NCBI GenBank assembly: GCA_913054055.1
Contig: CAJXIT010000099.1
Coordinates: forward strand, 1-10,530
Direction of reading: 5' to 3'
Length of the DNA stretch: 10,530 nucleotides
Source of the DNA: an uncultured Thalassolituus sp.
Lineage (GTDB): Bacteria > Pseudomonadota > Gammaproteobacteria > Pseudomonadales > Oceanobacteraceae
Each line of letters starts with the position of its first letter. Positions within the stretch are counted from its first letter, which is position 1. The translations under genes and the position numbers were made by a program. Shown here one piece after another: positions 1-6,722 of the stretch. The notes beneath the pieces are model-generated. The model searched no databases. It had not been told where the DNA came from and worked only from the letters and a program-made list of their open reading frames with translations.

Positions 1-736
1 AAAATCTCTGCCTAAAAACCCTAAAGAAACCAAGGTGACAACCTGGCTAGCAATGGGGGCTAAACCATTAGCCACACTTCTAAGCCGTGTGGAAAATACA
101 AAAGATGTACGCATTCTGGGTTTGTTTATACGATCGGAAGCGCAAATTAAGCTTAAAAAGCTATTTCCTAATAAGTCATTCTCCCTGTTAGATAATTCAC
201 CTCCTTTGATACGCCAGCTGGCTTTAATAAAAGTACTAAGCCCGCAAATTAAATCGGTCGCCATTTTTTATACAAATGAAGCTCCGGTAAACCTTACCAA
301 TTTAAACCCCTTGGCTAAAAAACTTGGGTTAACCATTAAAACAGCTGCCATTAACGATCCATTAAATTGGGAGAGGGCGTCTTTAAAAGTATTGAAAGAA
401 ACCGATGTGGTACTTGGCGTGAACGAACCTGCAATTTATAACGCCACAACCATACGCAGTATTCTAATGCGTTTGTATCGAGCCTCCAGACCATTACTGG
501 GACCAGATAAAGGTTATGTAAGAGCGGGTGCAGTAGCCAGCACCTATTCAGGTGTGAAAGAAACCATTAAAGCCGTTGCTCAAGTTCTAAGCAGTGAGCA
601 GGCTTTACCAAGCATTGTACAAAATCCACATTTCAATGTGGTGGTCAATACACAAGTTGCTCGCTCTTTAGACATCAATGTTGTTGATGTGAAGCAGCTC
701 TCTCAACAGGTACGAGAGGTGCTAAATGAAAAATAG
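1..736 (+). CDS. ABC transporter-type substrate-binding protein, 5'-truncated by window edge
   Basis: This is the C-terminal part (244 visible residues) of a periplasmic binding protein of the ABC_sub_bind type (PF04392, XylF/LivK-like fold). The frame is open to the left edge, so the GTG at 35 is unlikely to be the true start; signal peptide and N-terminus lie outside. Seen: a TTWLAMGAKPLATLL stretch matching the family's 'vavGskA' strand at the start, the domain-two entry SVAIFYTNEAP, the VVLGVNEPAIYNATTIRSIL block with the family's typical P-A-[VI]-Y-N pattern, then GPDKGYVRAGAVASTYS and a final NVVVNTQVARSLDINV strand. Such proteins often lack a dedicated permease and sit beside sensor kinases. 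The last 11 bases overlap the kinase gene, so the two are co-translated. Inferred role: binding a small periplasmic ligand for the kinase or an unlinked permease. The ligand cannot be read from the sequence. Confidence 0.85.
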   Translation, partial: KSLPKNPKETKVTTWLAMGAKPLATLLSRVENTKDVRILGLFIRSEAQIKLKKLFPNKSFSLLDNSPPLIRQLALIKVLSPQIKSVAIFYTNEAPVNLTNLNPLAKKLGLTIKTAAINDPLNWERASLKVLKETDVVLGVNEPAIYNATTIRSILMRLYRASRPLLGPDKGYVRAGAVASTYSGVKETIKAVAQVLSSEQALPSIVQNPHFNVVVNTQVARSLDINVVDVKQLSQQVREVLNEK

Positions 737-2636
737 AGGTTGGAGTTTATACAGTCGAACTTTAGTGTTGGGTTTAGGGCCTGCGCTGGTTATTTCAATT
801 ATTCTGAGCGGGTATTTTATCAATGCACGCTTGCTAGATGTAAAGCACGAACTGGATAATAAAGGGCAATTAATCGCAGTTCAGCTTGCATCAACAGCGG
901 ATTACTTTGTTCTAACGGGTAATCAATCCATTATTTCTCCATTAACACGGGTTCTGCTTGAAGATGATGATGTTCAATTTATTGAAATAGAGGACATTGG
1001 TGGGGGCTTGTTGTACAGCCAAAGTGATCAAGGCTTTGCGGACTTCAACAATATCGAAGACAAGGGTTTATTACGCTGGTATCAAGCGGATATTATTCAA
1101 TACGATGTACTTGCCGATGAAGATGATTGGTTTACCAAGGAAAGCAAAGAAAAGATTCTAGGTCAGGTGCGAGTAGGGTTATCTGAGGCATTCGTTGAAA
1201 ATCGCCAGAATGAAATCATTTTGCATGCATCTTTAATTGTGGGTGTTGCTTTGATTATTTGTGCGCTAATTGCCTGGTTAAGTGGTGCTAAATTGGCGCG
1301 GCCAATTAGTCGATTATCTGAAACTGTGGACAACATGACTCACGGTGATTATTCCTCTCGTATTAATAAGACCGCTACGGGTGAAGTGGGGCATTTGCAG
1401 TCCGGTATTAATATGCTGGCGGATGCATTGGAAAAATCTGAACAGGTGCAGCAGCACTATGTTGAAAGCTTAATCAGTGCCCGTGAAGTATCGGAAGCAG
1501 CTAATAAAGCAAAAAGTGAATTTTTAGCTGTGATGACTCATGAATTAAGAACACCCATGAATGGTGTATTGGGTATGCTTCAACTTATGCAGTCAACTGA
1601 GTTGACAGAAGAACAATTGGAGTATGTGGATATTGCGCTTTCGTCAGGGGATCATTTATTGGGATTGATAAATGACATTTTAGATTTCTCAAAGATTGAG
1701 CAGGGTAAGCTTGAGTTAGATAGTCGCTTTACCCCACTACATAAAAGTTTAACTCGAGTGACAGATGGCTTTAAAACCATTGTTGCGGCAAAAGGTTTAG
1801 ACTTTCAAGTTAATATTGATGGTATTGAAAACTTAAGCGTTAAAATTGATGAAACCCGTGTGCATCAAGTATTGGTCAATTTGCTAGGTAATGCTGTGAA
1901 GTTTACCAGTAAGGGTCATGTGGCTTTATCGGTTGAAAATATTGAGTACATAAACGGCAAAGTGAAGTTAGAAGTGATTGTAAGTGATACTGGGAAGGGT
2001 ATCAGTGAAGAAAATATGGAACATATCTTTGAGGCATTTCAACAAGAAGATACGTCTATTTCACGTGAGTTTGGTGGTACTGGATTAGGCTTGGCGATTT
2101 CTCGGCAGTTAGTTGAAAGAATGAATGGCAAATTGATTGTTCAAAGTGCTTTTAATCAAGGCTCTCGTTTTATTTGTCAATTTACATGGGATGCTTCAAA
2201 TACGAATAGTTCTATTACAGAGCAAGAAGTATTGAATCAGCCAAGCGAGCTCTATTCCGGAAATGTACTTTTGGTTGAAGACAATGAGGTTAACCAAAAA
2301 ATTGCACTGAAAATGATTAAAGAATTTGGTGTGGATTGCGACCTTGCACAAGAGGGCATGCAAGCTTTATCTATGTGCCGAGAAAAACATTACGACTTAA
2401 TCCTAATGGATCTACAAATGCCGGTTCTAGACGGTTTTGAAGCAACTAAAGCCATTCGAAATGAAGGTGGTTTAAATGCTGAAACCAGTATTATCGCCAT
2501 GACGGCAAATGCTTTATACGATGTGCAAGCTCAGTGTGAAGGGGTTGGCATGAATGGTTTTCTTGCCAAACCGTATAAGAAAGCTTTGTTGAAAGATGTA
2601 TTGAGAAGGTGGTTAAAAACCACCTCATCAAATTAA
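726..2636 (+). CDS. Membrane-bound hybrid sensor histidine kinase (HAMP-HisKA-HATPase-REC)
   Basis: A 636-residue inner-membrane hybrid kinase of BarA-like layout. TM1 is about residues 12-33, a roughly 130-residue periplasmic sensor segment follows, and TM2 is about 166-186. HAMP spans about 187-240, followed by a short coiled linker. HisKA has an H-box THELRTP with phospho-acceptor His272. The HATPase shows an N-box with Asn385 and Asn389, a G1 box DTGKGI (421-426), an F-box near 435 and a G2 box GTGLGL (451-456). The receiver (about 512-630) has acidic pocket E518/D519, phospho-acceptor Asp562, Thr593 and Lys615, so all catalytic residues are present. There is no HPt domain after the receiver, so an HPt protein elsewhere is expected. 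The start has a good ribosome site (GAGAGGT at 714-720) and overlaps the binding-protein gene, suggesting ligand-loaded binding protein is its input (inference). No response regulator is encoded in this window. Confidence 0.95.
   Translation: MKNRGWSLYSRTLVLGLGPALVISIILSGYFINARLLDVKHELDNKGQLIAVQLASTADYFVLTGNQSIISPLTRVLLEDDDVQFIEIEDIGGGLLYSQSDQGFADFNNIEDKGLLRWYQADIIQYDVLADEDDWFTKESKEKILGQVRVGLSEAFVENRQNEIILHASLIVGVALIICALIAWLSGAKLARPISRLSETVDNMTHGDYSSRINKTATGEVGHLQSGINMLADALEKSEQVQQHYVESLISAREVSEAANKAKSEFLAVMTHELRTPMNGVLGMLQLMQSTELTEEQLEYVDIALSSGDHLLGLINDILDFSKIEQGKLELDSRFTPLHKSLTRVTDGFKTIVAAKGLDFQVNIDGIENLSVKIDETRVHQVLVNLLGNAVKFTSKGHVALSVENIEYINGKVKLEVIVSDTGKGISEENMEHIFEAFQQEDTSISREFGGTGLGLAISRQLVERMNGKLIVQSAFNQGSRFICQFTWDASNTNSSITEQEVLNQPSELYSGNVLLVEDNEVNQKIALKMIKEFGVDCDLAQEGMQALSMCREKHYDLILMDLQMPVLDGFEATKAIRNEGGLNAETSIIAMTANALYDVQAQCEGVGMNGFLAKPYKKALLKDVLRRWLKTTSSN
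2607..2625. repeat. Perfect 8-bp hairpin at the 3' end of the kinase gene
   Basis: AGGTGGTT, a three-base AAA loop and AACCACCT form a perfect inverted repeat over the last codons of the kinase. Only 11 bases separate the kinase stop from the stop of the convergent nitroreductase, so the hairpin sits where transcripts from both strands must end. No T-run follows on either strand, so it is not a canonical intrinsic terminator. It could protect 3' ends or stall polymerase, or be a by-product of the Arg-Trp-Leu-Lys-Thr-Thr codons. Confidence 0.45.
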
Positions 2637-2647
2637 TCTACTTACAT

Positions 2648-3337
2648 TTACTTGCTTGTCAAAACTTCAGAAAGATCTGCACGATTGGTACGCGCTTGGT
2701 TAGCTGCGATGGTGTCATCTTCGTAACCAAAGCTGATTCCAAATAAAATGCCTGTATCCTCATCGGTATCAAAAAACTCTCTTACAATGCTTGGATAATA
2801 AGCCGTACTTGCTTGAGCGCAGCTACCAATGCCATGAGCCGTCATCAATAGCATTAAAGTCTGAGCGTACATACCGATATCCACTGCAATGGCTGGACTG
2901 AACGACTTATCCATACCAATAAACAGGACATGTGGCGCACCAAAAAAATCGTAGTTTTTAGCGGTGGCATTTATGCGTCCTTGCTTATCTGAGCGTTCAA
3001 TGCCCATGGCTCCATATAAAGCTTGTGCGCATTCGATTTGTCTGGTTTTCATGTCTCCAAAAAACTTAGGCAAAGTGGAAAAGTCGGCTTCTAATGGTTT
3101 ACCTGAGGCAAATGCATCATGCATTTGTTTCCTTAGTTGATTGCATTCCTGGCCAGTGGCTAGCATGACTTTCCAAGGTTGCACGTTACAGTTTGATGGG
3201 CTTTTTTGGGCCAATGTTAAAATATTATTAAGGACTTCATCAGGCACTAAGTCAGGTTTATAGCCCCGTACAGATCGACGGGTTTTTATTGCATCAATTA
3301 ATGACATCTGAGGGGAAGCAGTCATGATTTTTCTCAT
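2648..3337 (-). CDS. Nitroreductase family protein (FMN-dependent)
   Basis: A cytosolic flavoenzyme of the nitroreductase superfamily (PF00881), nearest by memory to the PnbA-like branch (cd02136). Such enzymes reduce nitro or quinone compounds with NAD(P)H; the real substrate is unknown. Numbered from the ATG at 3337 (229 residues): the FMN-phosphate motif RRSVR is at 20-24, the ring-contact motif SPSNCNVQPW at 46-55, the GIGSCAQAS loop at 169-177, and the C-terminal FGYEDD and RTNRADL segments at about 203-222. Length is normal for the family. The frame stays open to a GTG at 3379, but no ribosome site precedes it and the extra residues have no family counterpart. An ATG at 3325 (225 residues) is equally plausible, so the start is uncertain by 4 codons. 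The gene is convergent with the kinase gene and follows the lipoprotein gene on the same strand, possibly read through from it. Confidence 0.92.
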   Translation of the reverse strand: MRKIMTASPQMSLIDAIKTRRSVRGYKPDLVPDEVLNNILTLAQKSPSNCNVQPWKVMLATGQECNQLRKQMHDAFASGKPLEADFSTLPKFFGDMKTRQIECAQALYGAMGIERSDKQGRINATAKNYDFFGAPHVLFIGMDKSFSPAIAVDIGMYAQTLMLLMTAHGIGSCAQASTAYYPSIVREFFDTDEDTGILFGISFGYEDDTIAANQARTNRADLSEVLTSK

Positions 3338-3424
3338 AGTATTTTTCAATAGTATAAGCAGCATTGGACTGGGGATCACTAGCTGAAACTGCCAATTATG
3401 AAGTTATAATTTAATCAATTGGTA

Positions 3425-3892
3425 TTATTGCGTATTCGATGCTGACTGAATGTTAAGTGGGTATGTGGGCATCCAAGAGATTGGCTTTACTTCAATATGA
3501 ATGTCGTCTTTGCTAATGCCATATTTAGGTAATAGTTGCTCTACGTTTACATTTAAAGAATGCTCATGAAGAGAGCCTGATTTAGTCAAACTGGCCAATG
3601 GTTTATCTTTAATGGAAATATTTACTAAGAATGCCACCCATGCTTGAGGCCAAGGACTTGGTTGTGTATTTTTTAATGAAAAGCTGGCTTGAAGTGAAGG
3701 GGAGAAGCCACTTTCATCAATGGATTTCGACATATTGCTCATACTTAAATTCATTTGATGAATATTTGAATACTCTATTTTATTGGCTTGCTCATTCATC
3801 TCCATGCCTAGAAAAAAGTGCTTAGAATCATCTGAGCAGCCTTGTAGTAAGCAAAAAAAGCAAATTACGAATACGAGATTATAGTTGCGCAT
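3425..3892 (-). CDS. Small predicted outer-membrane lipoprotein, function unknown
   Basis: A 155-residue protein I do not recognise. The N-terminus MRNYNLVFVICFFCLLQGC is a type II signal peptide with lipobox L-Q-G-C and lipidated Cys19. Ser at +2 predicts outer-membrane sorting by Lol rules. The mature part alternates short hydrophobic strands (residues about 64-75, 84-96, 110-118 and 130-145) and is rich in Ser, Asn and Pro, suggesting a small beta-sandwich, but no family can be named. Its ATG lies inside the end of the transglycosylase gene (14-base overlap), so the two are translationally coupled and probably act together in the envelope (inference). The ribosome site is weak (GAAGAAAA), consistent with translation by coupling. 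Confidence 0.85.
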   Translation of the reverse strand: MRNYNLVFVICFFCLLQGCSDDSKHFFLGMEMNEQANKIEYSNIHQMNLSMSNMSKSIDESGFSPSLQASFSLKNTQPSPWPQAWVAFLVNISIKDKPLASLTKSGSLHEHSLNVNVEQLLPKYGISKDDIHIEVKPISWMPTYPLNIQSASNTQ

Positions 3893-5102
3893 AGGTTTTC
3901 TTCAGGCTCAGAACTTTGTTTACATAGTCTCGTGTTTCAGAGCTAGGCATATGGCGAATCAGTTTTCTTAATACATCGTTTGCAGCCATGTTATTAATAC
4001 TTGGAATGGCCTTTTTGATACTGCCTCTACCTGTCAGGGTTCTCATAACAGCACTTGTACCTGCGTTGTAGGCTGCAATAGCACAATACATTCTGGCCCT
4101 AGAATCAGTGATGCCTTTTAAGTATCGGTAATACAATATATGAAAATACGCAGCCCCAATTTGAACATTCTTTTTCGGGTTGTATAAATAGCTTGGGGAC
4201 AGTACTTTTGAGCGCTTATAAATAAGGCTTGAGGCGTCTTTACCTGCAGTATGAGGCATGATTTGCATTAAGCCAAAGGCAGGTGCTTGAGACCTTGCAA
4301 GTGGATTAAAGGAACTTTCTGCATGAATGATGGCAAACACAAGAGACGGCGGTAAACTGTATTTTTGCGCATAATCATAAACAAAAGGCTTATAGCGTTT
4401 CGCTTTTTGGCGCAGCCTTTTTTCTGGTAACTTCACTATGTAAGTGGTTCGATCATTAAAGGTAAATGCCAGTTTTAAAGATGCCACAGCAGGGTAGCGA
4501 ATATAAGCCGATTTTGTGAGCTTTGAGGCCATCCTTTCTATGGCTTTTACAGAAGGTCTTTCATCCCTAAACAACTCCCCTAAAATCAAATCTCTTCCCA
4601 TGGCTCCAAGATCTTGGGCATAACGAATACCCGAAAGCTGTTCCATTTTTTTATTAATAGGGTCTTTATTAATGGCCGTAGCCAAATCCATAGACAGTAA
4701 GTTAGAAATGGTTTTTTTCAGTTTCTTTTGCATTTCGCGGTAATTTAATACTTTACCTTGGCGTATGCTGGGCATACTTATTTGAAGTTCATTGGCTTTG
4801 AAGTCGATCACTTGTTTTTGAGTATATTTGGGCGTGTAAAATACTGCCCTAGTGGTGCTACTGACTTCTGCATCAGGCCAATAACCCCTGAGTTCTTTAC
4901 GGTAGGCTCTAACAGCCTTGCTGAAATTTGCTTTGAGTTGTTTCTCAGATATTTGTGTATCTTTTGCGCTAGCTGCTGAGCCTTGGTTAAAGCCCTTTGG
5001 GATCACTTGGACAGCTGCTGCACTCACAGACGATGTGATAAGGCTACCAAAAAGGAGCAAACCAGCCGTCAGTCGAATATATAGGGGTGTTTTATTTTCC
5101 AT
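3879..5102 (-). CDS. MltC-like lytic murein transglycosylase, soluble form
   Basis: A 407-residue periplasmic peptidoglycan-cleaving enzyme. Lytic transglycosylases cut the MurNAc-GlcNAc bond to give anhydro-muropeptides. Residues 1-29 are a type I signal peptide ending near SVSA-A. There is no lipobox, unlike E. coli MltC, which is an outer-membrane lipoprotein. Residues about 55-220 resemble the MltC N-terminal domain (DUF3393), including the GYWPDAEV and QVIDFKANELQISM strands. The SLT domain (about 238-405) carries the ESSFNP motif with catalytic Glu262, GLMQ at 277-280 and AYNAG at 344-348. The C-terminal RHMPSSETRDYVNKV block matches the MltC tail. The start codon lies 20 bases from a strong AAAGGAG, with a perfect hairpin in between (see separate entry), and an in-frame TAG just upstream excludes an earlier start. 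The downstream lipoprotein gene overlaps its end and could tether or regulate it (inference). Confidence 0.93.
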   Translation of the reverse strand: MENKTPLYIRLTAGLLLFGSLITSSVSAAAVQVIPKGFNQGSAASAKDTQISEKQLKANFSKAVRAYRKELRGYWPDAEVSSTTRAVFYTPKYTQKQVIDFKANELQISMPSIRQGKVLNYREMQKKLKKTISNLLSMDLATAINKDPINKKMEQLSGIRYAQDLGAMGRDLILGELFRDERPSVKAIERMASKLTKSAYIRYPAVASLKLAFTFNDRTTYIVKLPEKRLRQKAKRYKPFVYDYAQKYSLPPSLVFAIIHAESSFNPLARSQAPAFGLMQIMPHTAGKDASSLIYKRSKVLSPSYLYNPKKNVQIGAAYFHILYYRYLKGITDSRARMYCAIAAYNAGTSAVMRTLTGRGSIKKAIPSINNMAANDVLRKLIRHMPSSETRDYVNKVLSLKKTYAQL

Positions 5103-5129
5103 AATATAAACCTAGTTTATATCTCCTTT
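5103..5129 (-). promoter_or_regulatory. Hairpin-bridged ribosome binding site of the transglycosylase gene
   Basis: On the minus strand AAAGGAG (5129-5123) is followed by an 8-bp perfect stem (ATATAAAC / GTTTATAT, 5122-5115 and 5111-5104) with a three-base loop, then one base, then ATG at 5102. Linear spacing from Shine-Dalgarno to start is 20 bases, too long. The hairpin removes 19 of them. No ATG, GTG or TTG lies at normal spacing after AAAGGAG. This could be a bridging hairpin, a regulatory switch, or a DNA operator for a dimeric protein. Confidence 0.55.
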
Positions 5130-5392
5130 CATTGGGGGGAAAAAGGCCTCTATGGAATGAAAAGGTATAAGCAAGGGCAATGCCTTTGTGAAACAGTTGC
5201 CGTTTTTGTGAACAATATTGGCAGGCTATTTGATTGAGCGTATTTCTTGCAGGTTACTTACAGCTGGGCAGTCATCCGTTAGAGTAAGAGGGCATGCTTT
5301 ATACATTGAAAGTGAGTGCTTATGGCAGGCCGTTATTGGCATTCATAAGTGGGGAGAGTGACCGTACCAGACAAAATAGGCCTAATGTTTTT
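5130..5392. other. Non-coding stretch between two minus-strand groups
   Basis: These 263 bases separate the end of the His-rich exported protein gene from the transglycosylase leader. I see no gene, RNA or repeat family. Apart from the candidate promoter at 5164-5193, it holds one palindrome TAGGCCTA at 5377-5384, just past the stop of the upstream gene. There is no clear intrinsic terminator. Confidence 0.5.
5164..5193 (-). promoter_or_regulatory. Possible sigma-70 promoter for the transglycosylase gene
   Basis: The minus strand holds TTTCAC (5193-5188), an 18-base spacer and TATACC (5169-5164). Transcription would begin near 5157 and give a leader of about 55 bases containing the hairpin and the AAAGGAG. 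The match is only moderate; it was chosen by position and rough consensus. Confidence 0.3.
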
Positions 5393-5815
5393 TTACTCCA
5401 TAAAATGTTGGCTGGATTGCTGCTGAAAGACGTTTAATAAACCTGCAAATTCTTTTAATAATCCCCCACGACTAATAAGGCTTTGATGATACATATCCAT
5501 ATTTGGATAGCGTGTTTCAGGGATAGCAAGGTACTTTTCTAATAACATACTGGCTTTATGAAGCATGCTTGCTTGCTTTTTAAGGTTTAATTGAATGTTT
5601 CTTTTTTCACTTTCATGGATTGCTGTAAATTGGGTTTGTAGTTTTTGAATCTTGATTTTATGTTGCAGTAATATAAGCAGTACATCACTGTGACTGCTGT
5701 GGTCAGAGTGCTCTTCGCTCCCATAGGATGCATGCCATACGGTGCTTAAAAGCAAGCACATAGTGAATAAAAATAAAGGATTAAGCACGAATGTTTGCGC
5801 TCTTTCACTATTCAT
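5393..5815 (-). CDS. Exported small His-rich helical protein, function unknown
   Basis: A 140-residue protein I do not recognise. It has an N-terminal hydrophobic segment (about residues 9-28) with a likely type I cleavage near ASYG-S at 32-33, so it is probably periplasmic. The mature N-terminus is a short acidic and histidine-rich stretch (His36, His39, His42 within EEHSDHSSHSD) that could bind a metal ion. The rest is mostly predicted helix (residues about 44-97), with a heptad-like pattern suggesting a small coiled coil, and a short second helical part at 107-132. The gene starts 8 bases inside the end of the DUF416 gene, so translation is coupled. The ribosome site is weak (TTAGAAG almost touching the ATG), as expected for a reinitiating gene. 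A metal-related or envelope-stress role is conceivable but unsupported. Confidence 0.75.
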   Translation of the reverse strand: MNSERAQTFVLNPLFLFTMCLLLSTVWHASYGSEEHSDHSSHSDVLLILLQHKIKIQKLQTQFTAIHESEKRNIQLNLKKQASMLHKASMLLEKYLAIPETRYPNMDMYHQSLISRGGLLKEFAGLLNVFQQQSSQHFME

Positions 5816-6356
5816 CTTCTAAGCAAATTCCTAAGGAGCTAACACCGCCATCTTGGCTCATTGGAATTAGCGTTTTGACCATATCTGCATGACTGGTTTT
5901 AGAGGTAATCAGTTCATAAACTTGTGCTTCTAAATCAAGCTGACGCTGCCATAGCTCGCTTTCTGATTTTTCAATATTCTGCATTTCCAGCACTTCAGAT
6001 AATCGAGACTGAAACAGACTTTGAATATTTTCAGCATCACCAATTGAGCTATCTAGTATGGCTTGAACACTGCTCTGTAAAGCTAACAATGTATCCATGG
6101 CTGGATACACGCCATATTGTTCGTACTCATCTGGATTGGGTATTAAGTCAGTGAGTTGCTCTAATTGCTTCTCCATATTTTTAAGACTTTTGAGCTGGCC
6201 CCGTAAATATTCCCATACTTTATTCAGTATCTTTCTAGATGGTTGCGCATCTAGACCCTCTAATTCACAAAATAGCTGGTAATTAGGAAAGTTTCTTTCA
6301 CATAAGGCACTGCAAAATGCTAATTGTTGCCACTGGTTTAATTGTGATAAGACCAT
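5808..6356 (-). CDS. yjaG: YjaG family protein (DUF416)
   Basis: A 182-residue cytosolic protein of the DUF416/YjaG family, widespread in gammaproteobacteria and without an established function. Family blocks seen: CERNFPNYQLFC at 19-30, the RKILNKVWEYL helix at 41-51, IPNPDEYEQYGVYPAMD at 72-88 and the end motif SSLGI at 173-177. All line up with E. coli YjaG (196 residues) as remembered, and the protein is helical throughout. I start it at the ATG at 6356, because the family begins a few residues before LNQWQQLAF and a TAGG ribosome site lies 8 bases upstream. The frame stays open to 6434, but the extra 26 residues have no family counterpart and run through the candidate promoter. The overlapping downstream gene for an exported His-rich protein is an unusual partner for a cytosolic protein. 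Confidence 0.9.
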   Translation of the reverse strand: MVLSQLNQWQQLAFCSALCERNFPNYQLFCELEGLDAQPSRKILNKVWEYLRGQLKSLKNMEKQLEQLTDLIPNPDEYEQYGVYPAMDTLLALQSSVQAILDSSIGDAENIQSLFQSRLSEVLEMQNIEKSESELWQRQLDLEAQVYELITSKTSHADMVKTLIPMSQDGGVSSLGICLEDE

Positions 6357-6393
6357 GAAATACCTAGGTGAACAGCTAAAAATGTTAAGCGTT

Positions 6394-6422
6394 AGTATAG
6401 CTTTGATGGCATTAGCAATAAA
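6394..6422 (-). promoter_or_regulatory. Possible sigma-70 promoter for the DUF416 gene
   Basis: On the minus strand TATACT (6399-6394) is preceded at exactly 17 bases by TTTATT (6422-6417). The -10 matches consensus at five of six bases, the -35 at only three. Transcription would start near 6387 with a leader of about 30 bases. This placement supports the ATG at 6356 over the longer reading. Confidence 0.4.
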
Positions 6423-6722
6423 TGGCCAGCACACGAGTAAGCGTGATTCCTTTTAAATATTCAGCCTTAAGAGAGGGTAAGAGATCAATTAATGACGCAC
6501 AATGTCCCATAAGTGCTTCAAACGATTGATTTTTTTGCCATTTGCAAAATCCCGTCTAATTTTATTACTAGGCATAGAGCCAAGTGGAAAGTTTAGTACA
6601 ACAAAAAGGTTAAAACCTAAGTGCATTAAGCAGTAGCCTCGGGTTTTTATTGAAAGGGAGATCATTAGGGATGAATTCAAGCAAATGGAGCTTATTATCT
6701 CTAATGGATAGAGAGGTAGAAA
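6423..6722. other. Divergent intergenic region without a convincing gene
   Basis: About 300 bases separate the minus-strand DUF416 gene from the plus-strand winged-helix gene, so it must carry promoters both ways. A good ribosome site (GAGAGGT, 6711-6717) precedes the plus-strand ATG at 6723. I cannot place a convincing -35/-10 pair for that gene. A 44-codon plus-strand frame (6502-6636) encodes a basic, partly hydrophobic peptide but has no ribosome site. Near 6607-6646 two alternative weak hairpins are possible: GGTT/AACC locally, or AAAACC with GGTTTT. Neither is strong. No RNA gene or repeat family is recognised. Confidence 0.5.

Noticed and set aside
3338..3379. Extended N-terminus of the nitroreductase from a GTG at 3379
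   Set aside because: No ribosome site, and the 14 extra residues precede the usual family start. The hydrophobic LLILLK stretch is too short to be a signal peptide.
4758..5109. Plus-strand open frames opposite the transglycosylase N-terminus
   Set aside because: They lie fully antisense to a gene with clear catalytic motifs and show no ribosome site or recognisable protein.
6357..6434. Extended N-terminus of the DUF416 protein from 6434
   Set aside because: The family begins near the ATG at 6356, which has its own ribosome site, and the extension overlaps a candidate promoter.
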